Assembly (NCBI RefSeq): GCF_029278605.1 | Contig: NZ_CP119572.1 | Span: forward strand, 3,534,001 to 3,598,000 | Length of the DNA stretch: 64,000 bases | Direction: 5' to 3' | DNA from: Cupriavidus sp. WKF15 | Lineage (GTDB): Bacteria > Pseudomonadota > Gammaproteobacteria > Burkholderiales > Burkholderiaceae | Shown: positions 38,733-46,440 of the stretch, piece by piece | Layout of the letters: each line of letters opens with the position of its first letter | How positions within the stretch are numbered: the stretch's first letter is position 1 | Translations under genes and position numbers: made by a program | Notes under the pieces: generated by a model | Seen by the model: the letters and a program-made list of their open reading frames with translations, nothing else | Databases searched by the model: none | Told to the model about the DNA's origin: nothing

Positions 38733-40121
38733 CTAAACGGCGGGCGCGATGTTCTGGTTCACGCGGAACAGGTTGTCCGGGTCGTACTTCTGCTTGATTC
38801 GTGACAAGCGTTCGAAGTTGGGGCCATAGGCCGCACCGATGCGCCCCGCTTCATCCTCGGTCAGGAAGTTCACGTACACGCCTCCCGTGGCATATGGTTC
38901 CGTGGCGCGGAAGAAGTCGCGCGCCCAGGCTATGCAGGCTGCGTCCTCGCCGGGACTTTCCCACCGCGTATGTACGTTCATGACAAAGCGTGCATCCCGG
39001 TGGTGGTAGGCGGTGGCATCCGCGGCGACGCTGTTGGCCCGCCCGCCGACATGACCGATGAAGATCTCCGAATGTGGCGAAGGCAGGCGGCCGGAGTAAT
39101 CCATCATCGCCTCAATGGCCTCGTCCGGCAGTTGCGTGAAGTTGTGCGATTTCCAGTAGTTGCGCGCGCCCGGCGTCAGCAGCGGGTCGAACGCCTGCTG
39201 CCAGGCCACATAGGGCATGGCGCCGACATGCTCGCCCAGCAGCGTGCCGAAGCCGCGCAATGGCGCCAGCAACGGCTCGCCCTGCGCCGGCTCGCCCGCG
39301 TAGAACACGGCCAGCACCACTACGTCCGTGCCATGGACGGCGGCCGGCAGGAAAGGCAGCGGCGGCGCCTTGCGCAACACGACCCAGATATTCAAGTCTT
39401 CCGGCATGGTTTCGGTGAACATGCGGTACTGGCTGAGCACCGCACGGCCTTCCGCAGCCGGGAACACCAGCAGCCCGGCCAGGATCTGCGGCCCGACAGC
39501 ATGCAGCCGGAATTCGAACAGCGTCACCACGCCGAAGTTGCCGCCGCCGCCGCGCAGGGCCCAGAACAAGTCGGAGTGCTCCTGCTCGCTCGCGTGAAGG
39601 CGCCGGCCATCGGCGGTCACGACTTGTGCCGAGAGCAGGTTATCCACCGTCATGCCGTACTTGCGCGTGAGCCAGCCGAAGCCGCCGCCAAGCGTCAAGC
39701 CGGCCACGCCCGTGGTCGAGTTGATGCCCAGCGGCGTCGCCAGCCCACAAGCCTGGGCCTCGTGGTCGAAGTCGGCCAGCAGCGCGCCAGGCTCCACCCA
39801 GGCGCGCCGTGAACCCGTGTCAATATGGACCGCGCGCATGGCCGACAGGTCGATGACAAGGCCGTCATCGCACAGCGCCTTGCCGGCAATATTGTGGCCA
39901 CCGCCGCGCACCGCGAGCAGCAGGCCGTTGTCGCGCGCAAATGCCACCGCCGCCGCGATGTCGGCTACCCCGGTGCATCGCACGACCAGTGTGGGGCGCT
40001 TGTCCACCATGGCATTCCAGATCGCGCGCGACGCATCGTAGTCGGCCTCACCGGGCAACAGCACCTTGCCGCGCACGGCCGTGCGCAGTGACGCAAGCAA
40101 GTCATTCGAAATCACGGGCAT
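38733..40121 (-). CDS. FAD-linked oxidase with BBE domain (berberine-bridge/6-hydroxynicotine oxidase-like)
   Basis: A 462-residue flavoprotein. The PCMH-type FAD domain begins near residue 40 (RPTLVVRCTGVADIAAAVAFA), with RGGGHNIAG containing the His (about 76) that binds FAD covalently in this family, then STTGVAGLTLGGGFGWLTRKYG. There is no second attachment Cys at the TLGGG site, so FAD is probably singly linked. The C-terminal BBE segment is YDPDNLFRVNQNI. The substrate is unknown. A GGAGG site sets ATG 40121 as start. Confidence 0.86.
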   Translation of the reverse strand: MPVISNDLLASLRTAVRGKVLLPGEADYDASRAIWNAMVDKRPTLVVRCTGVADIAAAVAFARDNGLLLAVRGGGHNIAGKALCDDGLVIDLSAMRAVHIDTGSRRAWVEPGALLADFDHEAQACGLATPLGINSTTGVAGLTLGGGFGWLTRKYGMTVDNLLSAQVVTADGRRLHASEQEHSDLFWALRGGGGNFGVVTLFEFRLHAVGPQILAGLLVFPAAEGRAVLSQYRMFTETMPEDLNIWVVLRKAPPLPFLPAAVHGTDVVVLAVFYAGEPAQGEPLLAPLRGFGTLLGEHVGAMPYVAWQQAFDPLLTPGARNYWKSHNFTQLPDEAIEAMMDYSGRLPSPHSEIFIGHVGGRANSVAADATAYHHRDARFVMNVHTRWESPGEDAACIAWARDFFRATEPYATGGVYVNFLTEDEAGRIGAAYGPNFERLSRIKQKYDPDNLFRVNQNIAPAV

Positions 40122-40640
40122 GGCAATCCTCCGCATCGACATCCCGGGGCCGCCATGCGGTGGTGGACAGGGGCCATGGCAGCCGTCCAGGGGTTTCAGT
40201 CTCGCAAATTGCGCGCCATGTGCGGCAACGCACCGACTGGACACGCCTTGCGACTCAAAGGGGCTAGTGCTTCCTTCGAATCGGACCGAAGTGTTTCATC
40301 CGTGATGCCTGGCAAGGCTCCCGGTATCCGCGACACGGTGCCAAAAGGGTGCCGATTGTGACGCAGGATATCCGCGGTGCTGATGGACAATCCGTTACAG
40401 CGGCGACACGTCCCGGGTCAGCGCCAGGCATAGCCCAGGGCCGATGCCATGGTGACGTGGTTGCGGGTGCCGCGCTGGCTGACGATGGGTCTTGCGGCCG
40501 CGTCTCCGGTGAGCCCCCGAACGGCGGCGTAGCGGTCACTGGAATAGCGACTAATATGAAAGCGCGCCAGTCAGCACCTGCTGACCGGGAGACAGGCTGA
40601 GGTGGGCCGCGGCGCAACCCGGCCCGTGCAGGAGTGCGCA
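40122..40640. other. 519-bp divergent intergenic region
   Basis: Separates the flavoprotein gene (-) from the secreted-protein gene (+). TAATAT near 40550-40556 is the best -10 candidate for the rightward gene, followed by a small hairpin GTCAGC-ACCT-GCTGAC in the leader. Frames in the gap are Arg/Pro-rich shadows and no gene is supported. Confidence 0.45.
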
Positions 40641-41024
40641 ATGACAACAAGACAGAAACTGCATGCGTGGACCGCCGTGGCGTGCACCGCGCTTGTCATG
40701 GCATCGGGCATTGCCCGTGCCGACGAGGTCCCGCTGGTGACCGGCAAGCAGTGGACCGAATCGACGGAGCAGATGAAGAAGGCCTACCTGGTCGGCATCG
40801 CCAACGTCGTGCAGGTCGATGTCGCCTACTATGCCGGCAATGTCCCGCCCGACTCGCAGACCATCGTGCCGCGCCTGGCCAGGGGGTTGAAAGGCCATAC
40901 GCTGGATTCGGTTCGCGACGGCCTGGACCGCTGGTATGCCGCCCACCCCGACCGTCTGCAGCGGCCGGTGATCGAGACTATCTGGTTCGAGATGGTGGTG
41001 CCCGGACTGCAGAACAAGAAGTAA
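40641..41024 (+). CDS. Secreted protein, distantly Rap1a/Tai-like
   Basis: A 127-residue exported protein. The signal peptide runs to about residue 27 (MTTRQKLHAWTAVACTALVM, A-S-G-I-A-R-A). The mature part TESTEQMKKAYLVGIANVVQ, then GLKGHTLDSVRDGLDRWYAA and HPDRLQRPVIETIWFEMVVP has the pattern of Rap1a-type domains (a G-Y-x-x-G-like segment, then a helix before H-P), but without their Cys residues. No T6SS effector is near, so an immunity role is unlikely. GGAG precedes ATG 40641. It is co-transcribed with the glycine-zipper lipoprotein 9 bp downstream. Confidence 0.65.
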   Translation: MTTRQKLHAWTAVACTALVMASGIARADEVPLVTGKQWTESTEQMKKAYLVGIANVVQVDVAYYAGNVPPDSQTIVPRLARGLKGHTLDSVRDGLDRWYAAHPDRLQRPVIETIWFEMVVPGLQNKK

Positions 41025-41033
41025 GGCAAGGCC

Positions 41034-41267
41034 ATGAAACGACTTCAGTGGATCGGCGCGGCGCTGGCAGTGGCCAGTGTTGCCGCTTGCACGGGCATGA
41101 CGCCGCAGCAGCAAGGTACGGTATCGGGGGCGGCCATCGGTGCCGCGGCCGGCGCCGGCATTGCCGCCATCGCAGGCGGCAGCGGCTGGACGGGTGCCGC
41201 CATCGGCGCGGTGGCGGGCGGTGTGGCCGGCAATATCAAGGGACGCAACGAGCAGCAGCGGTATTGA
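41034..41267 (+). CDS. Glycine-zipper lipoprotein (YMGG/OmpA-like Gly-zipper)
   Basis: A 77-residue lipoprotein. The lipobox VAAC follows MKRLQWIGAALAVASV, and the mature region holds GxxxG-type repeats (SGAAIGAAAGAGIAAIAGG; GAAIGAVAGGVAGNIKG), which form two short membrane-inserting helices. It ends in hydrophilic GRNEQQRY. Such proteins sit in the outer membrane; their exact role is unknown. Two relatives occur in this window (48809-49045 and 57131-57595). Confidence 0.8.
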   Translation: MKRLQWIGAALAVASVAACTGMTPQQQGTVSGAAIGAAAGAGIAAIAGGSGWTGAAIGAVAGGVAGNIKGRNEQQRY

Positions 41268-41412
41268 CTGCCGGAGCTGTCAAGCGCGCAGCCACGGCAC
41301 CTTCAGTCGCCGCGGCGTAATACCCTGCCTGAGGACATCGTGCCGGGACGCTGCCATGCGTCCGCGGGCCGTGCCTTGAAGGCTCAAGCACGGATGCCTG
41401 GCCGTCGCCTGC

Positions 41413-41643
41413 TCAGCGGAATCCAATCCTCGCCAGCAAGATGATGCTCTCAGTCACCAGGCGCTGGCTTCGCTCGACGACCCGGCGGTTGGAGGCGCGG
41501 ACCCACTGCATCCGCTCGAGCAGAGCGTCGTCGCTCCGCACAGTCTCAGCCCGCCGCTCGCCCAGGCCCTGATCATCATGGGCCTCCGACCCGGCTGACT
41601 TGCGGTCGTGCGTGGGATCGACGGGGGGAGTCTTGCTACCCAT
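41413..41643 (-). CDS. Small hydrophilic protein, function unknown
   Basis: A 76-residue soluble protein: an acidic/basic N-terminal half (GSKTPPVDPTHDRKSAGSEA) and an amphipathic C-terminal helix (ALLERMQWVRASNRRVVERS, SLV-type turn, IILLARIGFR). GGAG lies 6 bp before ATG 41643. No family recognised. Codon use looks ordinary, which favours a real gene over a random frame, but evidence is limited. Confidence 0.5.
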   Translation of the reverse strand: MGSKTPPVDPTHDRKSAGSEAHDDQGLGERRAETVRSDDALLERMQWVRASNRRVVERSQRLVTESIILLARIGFR

Positions 41644-41719
41644 GGTGGTCTCCGCCTAGGAACATTTCCAGTCTTGGCGCAGGCCAGTCGTCCGGGTATC
41701 CGGCTTCGTCCTACAAGAA

Positions 41720-41738
41720 GGCCCGCATTGAGCGGGCC
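41720..41738 (-). terminator. Hairpin downstream of tRNA-Arg
   Basis: GGCCCGC-ATTGA-GCGGGCC, followed on the minus strand by TTCTTG. Lies about 180 bp beyond the tRNA 3' end. A weak T-tract makes it a moderate terminator candidate. Confidence 0.5.
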
Positions 41739-41915
41739 ATGGGAAATGCCGGGGAGGGGTCAGCTCGCGACACTCGCATGTTCCAGCAGAGGTGCTCGCA
41801 AAGACACCCCTCGCCTGGGCAAGACTTAGCAGAAGGCGCGGACACGCTGCCGCTCTTGGCAATGTGCTGGCCCTGGAAGCGAAAAGCGGGAACGGCAGGA
41901 AATGTGATGGAGATT

Positions 41916-41991
41916 TGGCGCGCCCGGCTGGGATCGAACCAGCAACCCCTGCCTTCGGAGGGCAGTACTCTATCCATTGAGCTACGGGCGC
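41916..41991 (-). tRNA. tRNA-Arg (anticodon CCG)
   Basis: The minus strand folds into a complete 76-nt tRNA: acceptor GCGCCCG / CGGGCGC with discriminator G and encoded CCA, D arm GCTC / GAGT, anticodon stem CTGCC / GGCAG with loop CTCCGAA (anticodon CCG, reading CGG), and T arm GCTGG-TTCGATC-CCAGC. It serves a codon that is common in this GC-rich sequence. No integrase or duplicated 3' end is seen beside it. Confidence 0.97.
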
Positions 41992-42179
41992 GCGGAAAGT
42001 GGTCTGGCACTGGCGGCAGGCACTGCCGCGGGGTGCAACCGTGCGGTGGGCGAGTGCCGCCGCTGAGAAGTCGCATAGGATACCGCGTTTGCGGTCATGC
42101 GTCCATGCGCGGGAATCCGGGGACGTCGCCGGACGTCTCGGAACCGTCTCTTTTGGCCCTGCCATGAGGCCTTTGGGGC

Positions 42180-42185
42180 TATAAT
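42180..42185 (+). promoter_or_regulatory. -10 element of the cytochrome c gene
   Basis: Consensus TATAAT 155 bp upstream of the cytochrome start. No good -35 at 16-18 bp. The rest of the 348-bp gap 41992-42339 shows no gene. Confidence 0.5.
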
Positions 42186-42339
42186 CGCGAGCTATTTCCG
42201 TCAAGACGCAGCCGCACCGCGTTGGCAAACGGTGGACAGTACTGAACCACGCAATCAGAAGGACCCAGGCGTTCTAGGGCCCCATAAATCAAGCCGAGCG
42301 TGAGCGGCTGAAGGTTTCCTGCAAAACTGAGAGTTCTGT

Positions 42340-43215
42340 ATGAGCGACGTCCAACACCAACACGACGAACACGAGTCTCCCATCAAGACGCCAAAGCAGC
42401 TGATCGCGGTGGTGATCGCTGCGTTCCTGGTCCCGATCATCGTGATCATCCTGCTGGTCAATTTTGTCGGCCATGGTTCCAAGGAAGGTGCCGGTTCGAT
42501 TACCACGGCCGAAGCCATCAATGACCGCATCAAGCCGGTCGCAGCGCTTGAGATCAAGGACGCTAATGCGCCGCGCGTCTTCAAGACCGGCGAGCAGGTC
42601 TACAAGGAAGTCTGCGCTGCCTGCCACGCCACGGGTGCGGCGGGCGCGCCGAAGTACAGCAACGCTGGCGACTGGGCCGGCCGCATCGGCCAGGGCTTCG
42701 ATGGCCTGCTGAAGTCCCTCCTGAACGGCAAGGGCGCCATGCAGGCCCGCGCGGGCACCACGCCGGACGACTATTCCGACTACGAACTGGGCCGCGCCGT
42801 GGTCTACATGGCTGACGCCGGCGGCGCCAAGTTCCCCGAGCCGCCGGCTCCGGCCGCCGCTGCTCCGGCCGCCACCGCGGCAACGGACGCTGGTGCCGCA
42901 CCTGCGGCAGCCGCCGCCCCGGCAGCGCCCGCTGCTGCTGCGCCGGCACCGGCCGCTGCACCTGCCGCGGCGTCCGCCGATGTGGGCAAGAAGGTCTATG
43001 ACCAGGTCTGCGCCGCCTGCCATGCTGCTGGCGTTGCCGGTGCTCCCAAGTTCGGCGACAAGGCCGCCTGGGCACCACGCCTGAAGGAAGGCATGGACGC
43101 TGTCCACAACTTCGCGCTGAAGGGCAAGGGCGTGATGCCGCCGAAGGGCGGTTATGCCGGCCCGGACGCCGACGTGCTCGCCGCCGCCGACTACATGGCG
43201 AGCGCTGCCAAGTAA
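42340..43215 (+). CDS. Membrane-anchored dihaem cytochrome c5
   Basis: A 291-residue protein: a cytoplasmic N-terminus, one anchor helix (LIAVVIAAFLVPIIVIILLV, residues 21-40), and two cytochrome c5-type domains with CAACH haem sites at about residues 92-96 and 224-228. A linker of about 60 residues made almost entirely of Ala and Pro joins them. The repeated pattern ACHA(T/A)GxAGAPK marks c5. It is likely a periplasmic electron carrier to a terminal oxidase; several Burkholderiales have this double version. Confidence 0.9.
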   Translation: MSDVQHQHDEHESPIKTPKQLIAVVIAAFLVPIIVIILLVNFVGHGSKEGAGSITTAEAINDRIKPVAALEIKDANAPRVFKTGEQVYKEVCAACHATGAAGAPKYSNAGDWAGRIGQGFDGLLKSLLNGKGAMQARAGTTPDDYSDYELGRAVVYMADAGGAKFPEPPAPAAAAPAATAATDAGAAPAAAAAPAAPAAAAPAPAAAPAAASADVGKKVYDQVCAACHAAGVAGAPKFGDKAAWAPRLKEGMDAVHNFALKGKGVMPPKGGYAGPDADVLAAADYMASAAK

Positions 43216-43235
43216 TACCGGCTGCGCTGTAAAGA

Positions 43236-43266
43236 AAGCCCGCGACTGGTTCGCGGGCTTTTTTTT
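43236..43266 (+). terminator. Terminator of the cytochrome c5 gene
   Basis: Perfect 10-bp stem (AAGCCCGCGA / TCGCGGGCTT), loop CTGGT, followed by TTTTTT. Also suits the convergent hemN gene. Confidence 0.9.
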
Positions 43267-43309
43267 GGTTCTTCGCCTGTCGCCGTGCGCCAGGAATGGC
43301 GCCGCCGGT

Positions 43310-44779
43310 TCAGACCACGCGCGAGTACCGCGGCACGAACCGCACCGGCTCGGCACCGTCGTTGGCGGCTGGCTGCGCGGCAGGCGGCCGCGCGGCATCT
43401 TCGCGCAGGTACCGGTCGAACACCATGGCCACGCGGCGCACGAGCAGGCGGCCCAGCATGGTCACCTCGATGCGGCCCGGCTCGCGGCGGACCAGGCCAT
43501 CGACACCGAGCCGGTCGAGATCGCCGAGTTCCGCGGCGAACACGTCCGCGAAATCGATGCCATGGCGTGCCTCGATCTGCGCGATGTCGAGCACGCCGTT
43601 GCACATCAGCGCGCCGATGATCTCGCGGCGCAGATGATCGTCGCGCTCCATCGCGAAGCCACGTATGACCGGCAGCCGGCCGTCGTCGAGCGCAGCGTAA
43701 TAGTCGTCCAGCGTGCGCGCGTTCTGCACGTATCGTCCCGCCACGGCTCCGATCGCGGAAATGCCGAAGCCGAGCTGGTCATAGCCGGCATGCGTGGAGT
43801 AGCCCTGGAAATTGCGCTGCAACCGGCCCTCGCGCTGGGCCACGGCGAGGTCGTCGTCGGGCAGCGCGAAGTGGTCCATGCCGATATAGACGTAGCCGGC
43901 GGCGGTCAGGCGCTCGATCGTGGAGACCAGAATGTCGAGCTTCTCGCCCGCGCTCGGCAAGGCGTTTTCATCGATGCGCCGCTGCGGCTTGAAGACGTGC
44001 GGCAGGTGCGCGTAGCTGTAGACCGAGAGCCGGTCCGGCCGCAACGTCAGTACCCGCTCCACCGTCGCGTTGAAGCGCGCCGTGGTCTGGTGCGGCAGCC
44101 CGTAGATCAGGTCCAGGCTGACCGAGCGGAACCCCAGTTCGCGCGAAGCATCGACCACCGCCCGGGTTTCCTCGAACGGCTGCACGCGATGGATGGCCTG
44201 CTGGACTTCGGGATCGAAATCCTGCACGCCGAGGCTGACACGGTTGAAGCCGAGTTCGGCGAGCAACGCCATGCGTTCGTGGTCGACGCGGCGCGGATCG
44301 ATCTCGATCGAGTGCTCGCCGTCGGCCGGCAGGTCGAAGTGCTCGTGCAGCGAAGCCATCAAGCGGCGCATCTCGGCCGGGTTCAGGAAAGTCGGTGTGC
44401 CACCACCCCAGTGCGATTGCAACACCTGCCTGCGCCCGCCAAGGTGTGCCGCAGCAAGGGCCATTTCGCGCCCTAGGTAGCTCACGTATTTGGCGCTGCG
44501 CCCATGGTCACGCGTGATGACCTTGTTGCAGCCGCAGTAGTAGCAGATGTTCTCGCAGAACGGGATGTGCAGGTACAGCGACAACGGCGCCGGCGCCGCC
44601 GCGCCGCAGTCCGCCAGCGCAGCATGATAGGCGGCTTCGTCGAAGCCGCCATGGAAGCGGTCTGCCGTGGGGTAGGACGTATAACGCGGACCGTTGCCGT
44701 CGATTCGGCCTGCCAGCGCGCGGAAGTCGGACAAGGCGCGGCGGTCGAGCGCCGCGGATGGCGTGGATGACGTGTTCAT
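43310..44779 (-). CDS. hemN: Oxygen-independent coproporphyrinogen III oxidase
   Basis: A 489-residue radical-SAM enzyme that decarboxylates coproporphyrinogen III to protoporphyrinogen IX without oxygen. The [4Fe-4S] cysteines are in [15 protein letters not shown] (C75, C79, C82, plus C84), the SAM-binding segment is [11 protein letters not shown], and [14 protein letters not shown] at the N-terminus is typical of HemN rather than HemW. ATG 44779 is the first Met of the conserved part. An FNR-type site lies upstream. The product feeds haem supply for the neighbouring cytochrome under low oxygen. Confidence 0.95.
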   Translation of the reverse strand: MNTSSTPSAALDRRALSDFRALAGRIDGNGPRYTSYPTADRFHGGFDEAAYHAALADCGAAAPAPLSLYLHIPFCENICYYCGCNKVITRDHGRSAKYVSYLGREMALAAAHLGGRRQVLQSHWGGGTPTFLNPAEMRRLMASLHEHFDLPADGEHSIEIDPRRVDHERMALLAELGFNRVSLGVQDFDPEVQQAIHRVQPFEETRAVVDASRELGFRSVSLDLIYGLPHQTTARFNATVERVLTLRPDRLSVYSYAHLPHVFKPQRRIDENALPSAGEKLDILVSTIERLTAAGYVYIGMDHFALPDDDLAVAQREGRLQRNFQGYSTHAGYDQLGFGISAIGAVAGRYVQNARTLDDYYAALDDGRLPVIRGFAMERDDHLRREIIGALMCNGVLDIAQIEARHGIDFADVFAAELGDLDRLGVDGLVRREPGRIEVTMLGRLLVRRVAMVFDRYLREDAARPPAAQPAANDGAEPVRFVPRYSRVV

Positions 44780-44839
44780 GGGGGCGGACTTATGGGGGAG
44801 TTTGACGGTCCATGCTAGTTCCGCGACGCGTGCAGGGAC

Positions 44840-44853
44840 TTGACCCGCGTCAA
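44840..44853 (-). promoter_or_regulatory. FNR/ANR-type box upstream of hemN
   Basis: TTGACCCGCGTCAA is a perfect palindrome of half-sites (TTGAC-N4-GTCAA) and matches the FNR/ANR/Dnr consensus TTGAT-N4-ATCAA at 8 of 10 positions. It is centred about 67 bp upstream of the hemN ATG, a place that suits activation under low oxygen. The divergent binding-protein gene starts 137 bp away on the other side. Confidence 0.7.
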
Positions 44854-44989
44854 GCACCACCGCCGCAATGCTTGCGCACACCCCTCGTGAGCGGGGGGGC
44901 TGCGTCACATTTCTGTCACGGATGCCGGATACGCTGCGCCCCGCATCTCCGGCAGCCACCGCCCGGATCGCTCAGCCAACCGTGTTCCC

Positions 44990-46132
44990 ATGCCTTCAAT
45001 CCTGCCCTGTTTGCCGTACCCATCGCTGCGCGGCGAAGCGCTGCCAGACTCCCCGCGACGCCGCCAGCTGATGCTGGCGCTTGGCGGACTGGCCGCCACG
45101 CCGCCGGTCCTGGCCCAGTCACCGGCCCGGCGCACTGCCGTGGTCGGGCACCTGCTCGACCGCAGCGGCGCGCAGGCCGATCTGGCGCGCGACTATCTGG
45201 CGGGCGCCAAGGTCATGTTCGACGCGGCCAACGCCACGGGAGGGCCCGTGCGGATCGCGCATGTCGTGCGCGACGCCGATGCCGATCCGCGCGCGGCGCT
45301 CGCGCAGGCACTGTCGCTCGTGGATAGCGAGCATGCCGAATTGCTGTTCGGTCCGGGCGACCGGTTGCTGCCCGCGCTGGCGGCCTCGCCCGAACTGCAC
45401 CGGCGCGGCGTGCAGATCGTGGCGCCGCTCTCGGGCCTTGCCCTGAGCGCGGACAACGTCTGGTTCACGCGGGCCGACTACCAGGCCGAGCTCGACGCCG
45501 CGGTGAAGCAGTTGCGCGACTATGGGCTGACCCGCGTGGCCCTGGCGGTCTCGGCGGAGTTCGCCGCCACCGCGTCCGGCAATGGTGCATCGTGGCTGAC
45601 CCGGCTGGAATCCACGACGGGCACGCGCGCGGTGCCGCTGGGCGGCAGCCCGGACGCCGCAGCGCGCACCATCGCGGCGCAACGGCCGGGTGCCGTGATC
45701 GTGGCGGGCGATACGCTCGCCTATGCGAGCCTGGGCCGCGCGCTGGCCGCGCAAGGCTGGTACGGATTCCTGGTCGGGTTGTCCGCGGTCAGCCCTGCGG
45801 TCGCGCGCGAAGTGCTCGGCGCAGGCTACCCGGGCGGCATGGTGCTGACGCAGGTCGCCCCCGGCCCGCAGGCCGCCACGCTGCGCGTGGTCAAGGAGCA
45901 TGTGGCCCGCATGAAGCAATACCTCGATGAACCGCCCTCGCCTGCGACCATCGCCGGATACATCGGCGCGGCGTGGCTGGTGCGCGCCCTGGGCGGGTGG
46001 CACGGCAACGGCACGGTGGAACTGCGGCGCGCGCTGCAGGCACGCATCGACGTGGGCGATTTCACGCTCGACTTCACGCAGGGCCAGCGCGGCTCGCGCT
46101 ACGTGCAGCTGGCCGCTTCAGGCGCGCGGTAG
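44990..46132 (+). CDS. Orphan periplasmic ligand-binding protein (branched-chain amino acid type)
   Basis: A 380-residue type-I periplasmic binding protein. The N-terminus has a Tat-like motif (SPRRRQLMLALGGLAAT), and the mature domain starts with RTAVVGHLLDRSGAQADLAR, then the typical linker and C-terminal lobe (IVAGDTLAYASLGRALAAQGW). Family members bind amino acids, urea, amides or aromatic acids for LivFGHM-type ABC importers. No ABC genes are nearby and the conserved G-P-x-T-G motif of LivK is altered to LLDRSG, so it may serve a distant transporter or act as a sensor. Confidence 0.75.
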   Translation: MPSILPCLPYPSLRGEALPDSPRRRQLMLALGGLAATPPVLAQSPARRTAVVGHLLDRSGAQADLARDYLAGAKVMFDAANATGGPVRIAHVVRDADADPRAALAQALSLVDSEHAELLFGPGDRLLPALAASPELHRRGVQIVAPLSGLALSADNVWFTRADYQAELDAAVKQLRDYGLTRVALAVSAEFAATASGNGASWLTRLESTTGTRAVPLGGSPDAAARTIAAQRPGAVIVAGDTLAYASLGRALAAQGWYGFLVGLSAVSPAVAREVLGAGYPGGMVLTQVAPGPQAATLRVVKEHVARMKQYLDEPPSPATIAGYIGAAWLVRALGGWHGNGTVELRRALQARIDVGDFTLDFTQGQRGSRYVQLAASGAR

Positions 46133-46250
46133 TTCCCTGTGGCGCCTTTGTATCAGGCCCGATACACGGGCGTGCGCTCCTGAGATCAAGGCGATAAGCG
46201 GAGTGCGGGGAATGGGTGATGGTGGGGTTGTCGTGCTTGGCAGGCGCCGC

Positions 46251-46277
46251 TGTTTCGCCGGCGTAGCCGGCGAAACA
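46251..46277. repeat. Perfect 12-bp palindrome in convergent intergenic DNA
   Basis: TGTTTCGCCGGC-GTA-GCCGGCGAAACA, nested within a looser outer repeat (GGGGTTGTCGTG, about 46225-46236, against CACGACACCCC, about 46278-46288). Lies in the 308-bp gap 46133-46440 between the binding-protein and helicase genes. It may be a bidirectional terminator or a REP-like element; there is no T-tract. No gene is seen in the gap. Confidence 0.65.
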
Positions 46278-46440
46278 CACGACACCCCCAACCCTTCCCT
46301 ATTCCCGCGTCACCGCCCGACGCCCGACGCCCGCACAGGACAGCTCCGCGCCAACGCCGGAAAATATTAGGCCCGCGCCGGCACGTGGGCCATGTCCCGT
46401 TCATATCGCTTGGTATCGGCAATATTGCCTCCCGCAAATC

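Noticed and set aside
40641..41267. A T6SS-type immunity gene pair
   Set aside because: The resemblance to Rap1a is weak, the Cys residues are missing, and no effector or T6SS gene is nearby.
41916..41991. Possible integration site at the tRNA-Arg gene
   Set aside because: I found no integrase gene, no repeated tRNA 3' end and no change in gene style nearby.
42804..42989. Minus-strand Ala/Gly-only frame inside the cytochrome c5 gene
   Set aside because: It is the complement of the Ala/Pro linker of the cytochrome.
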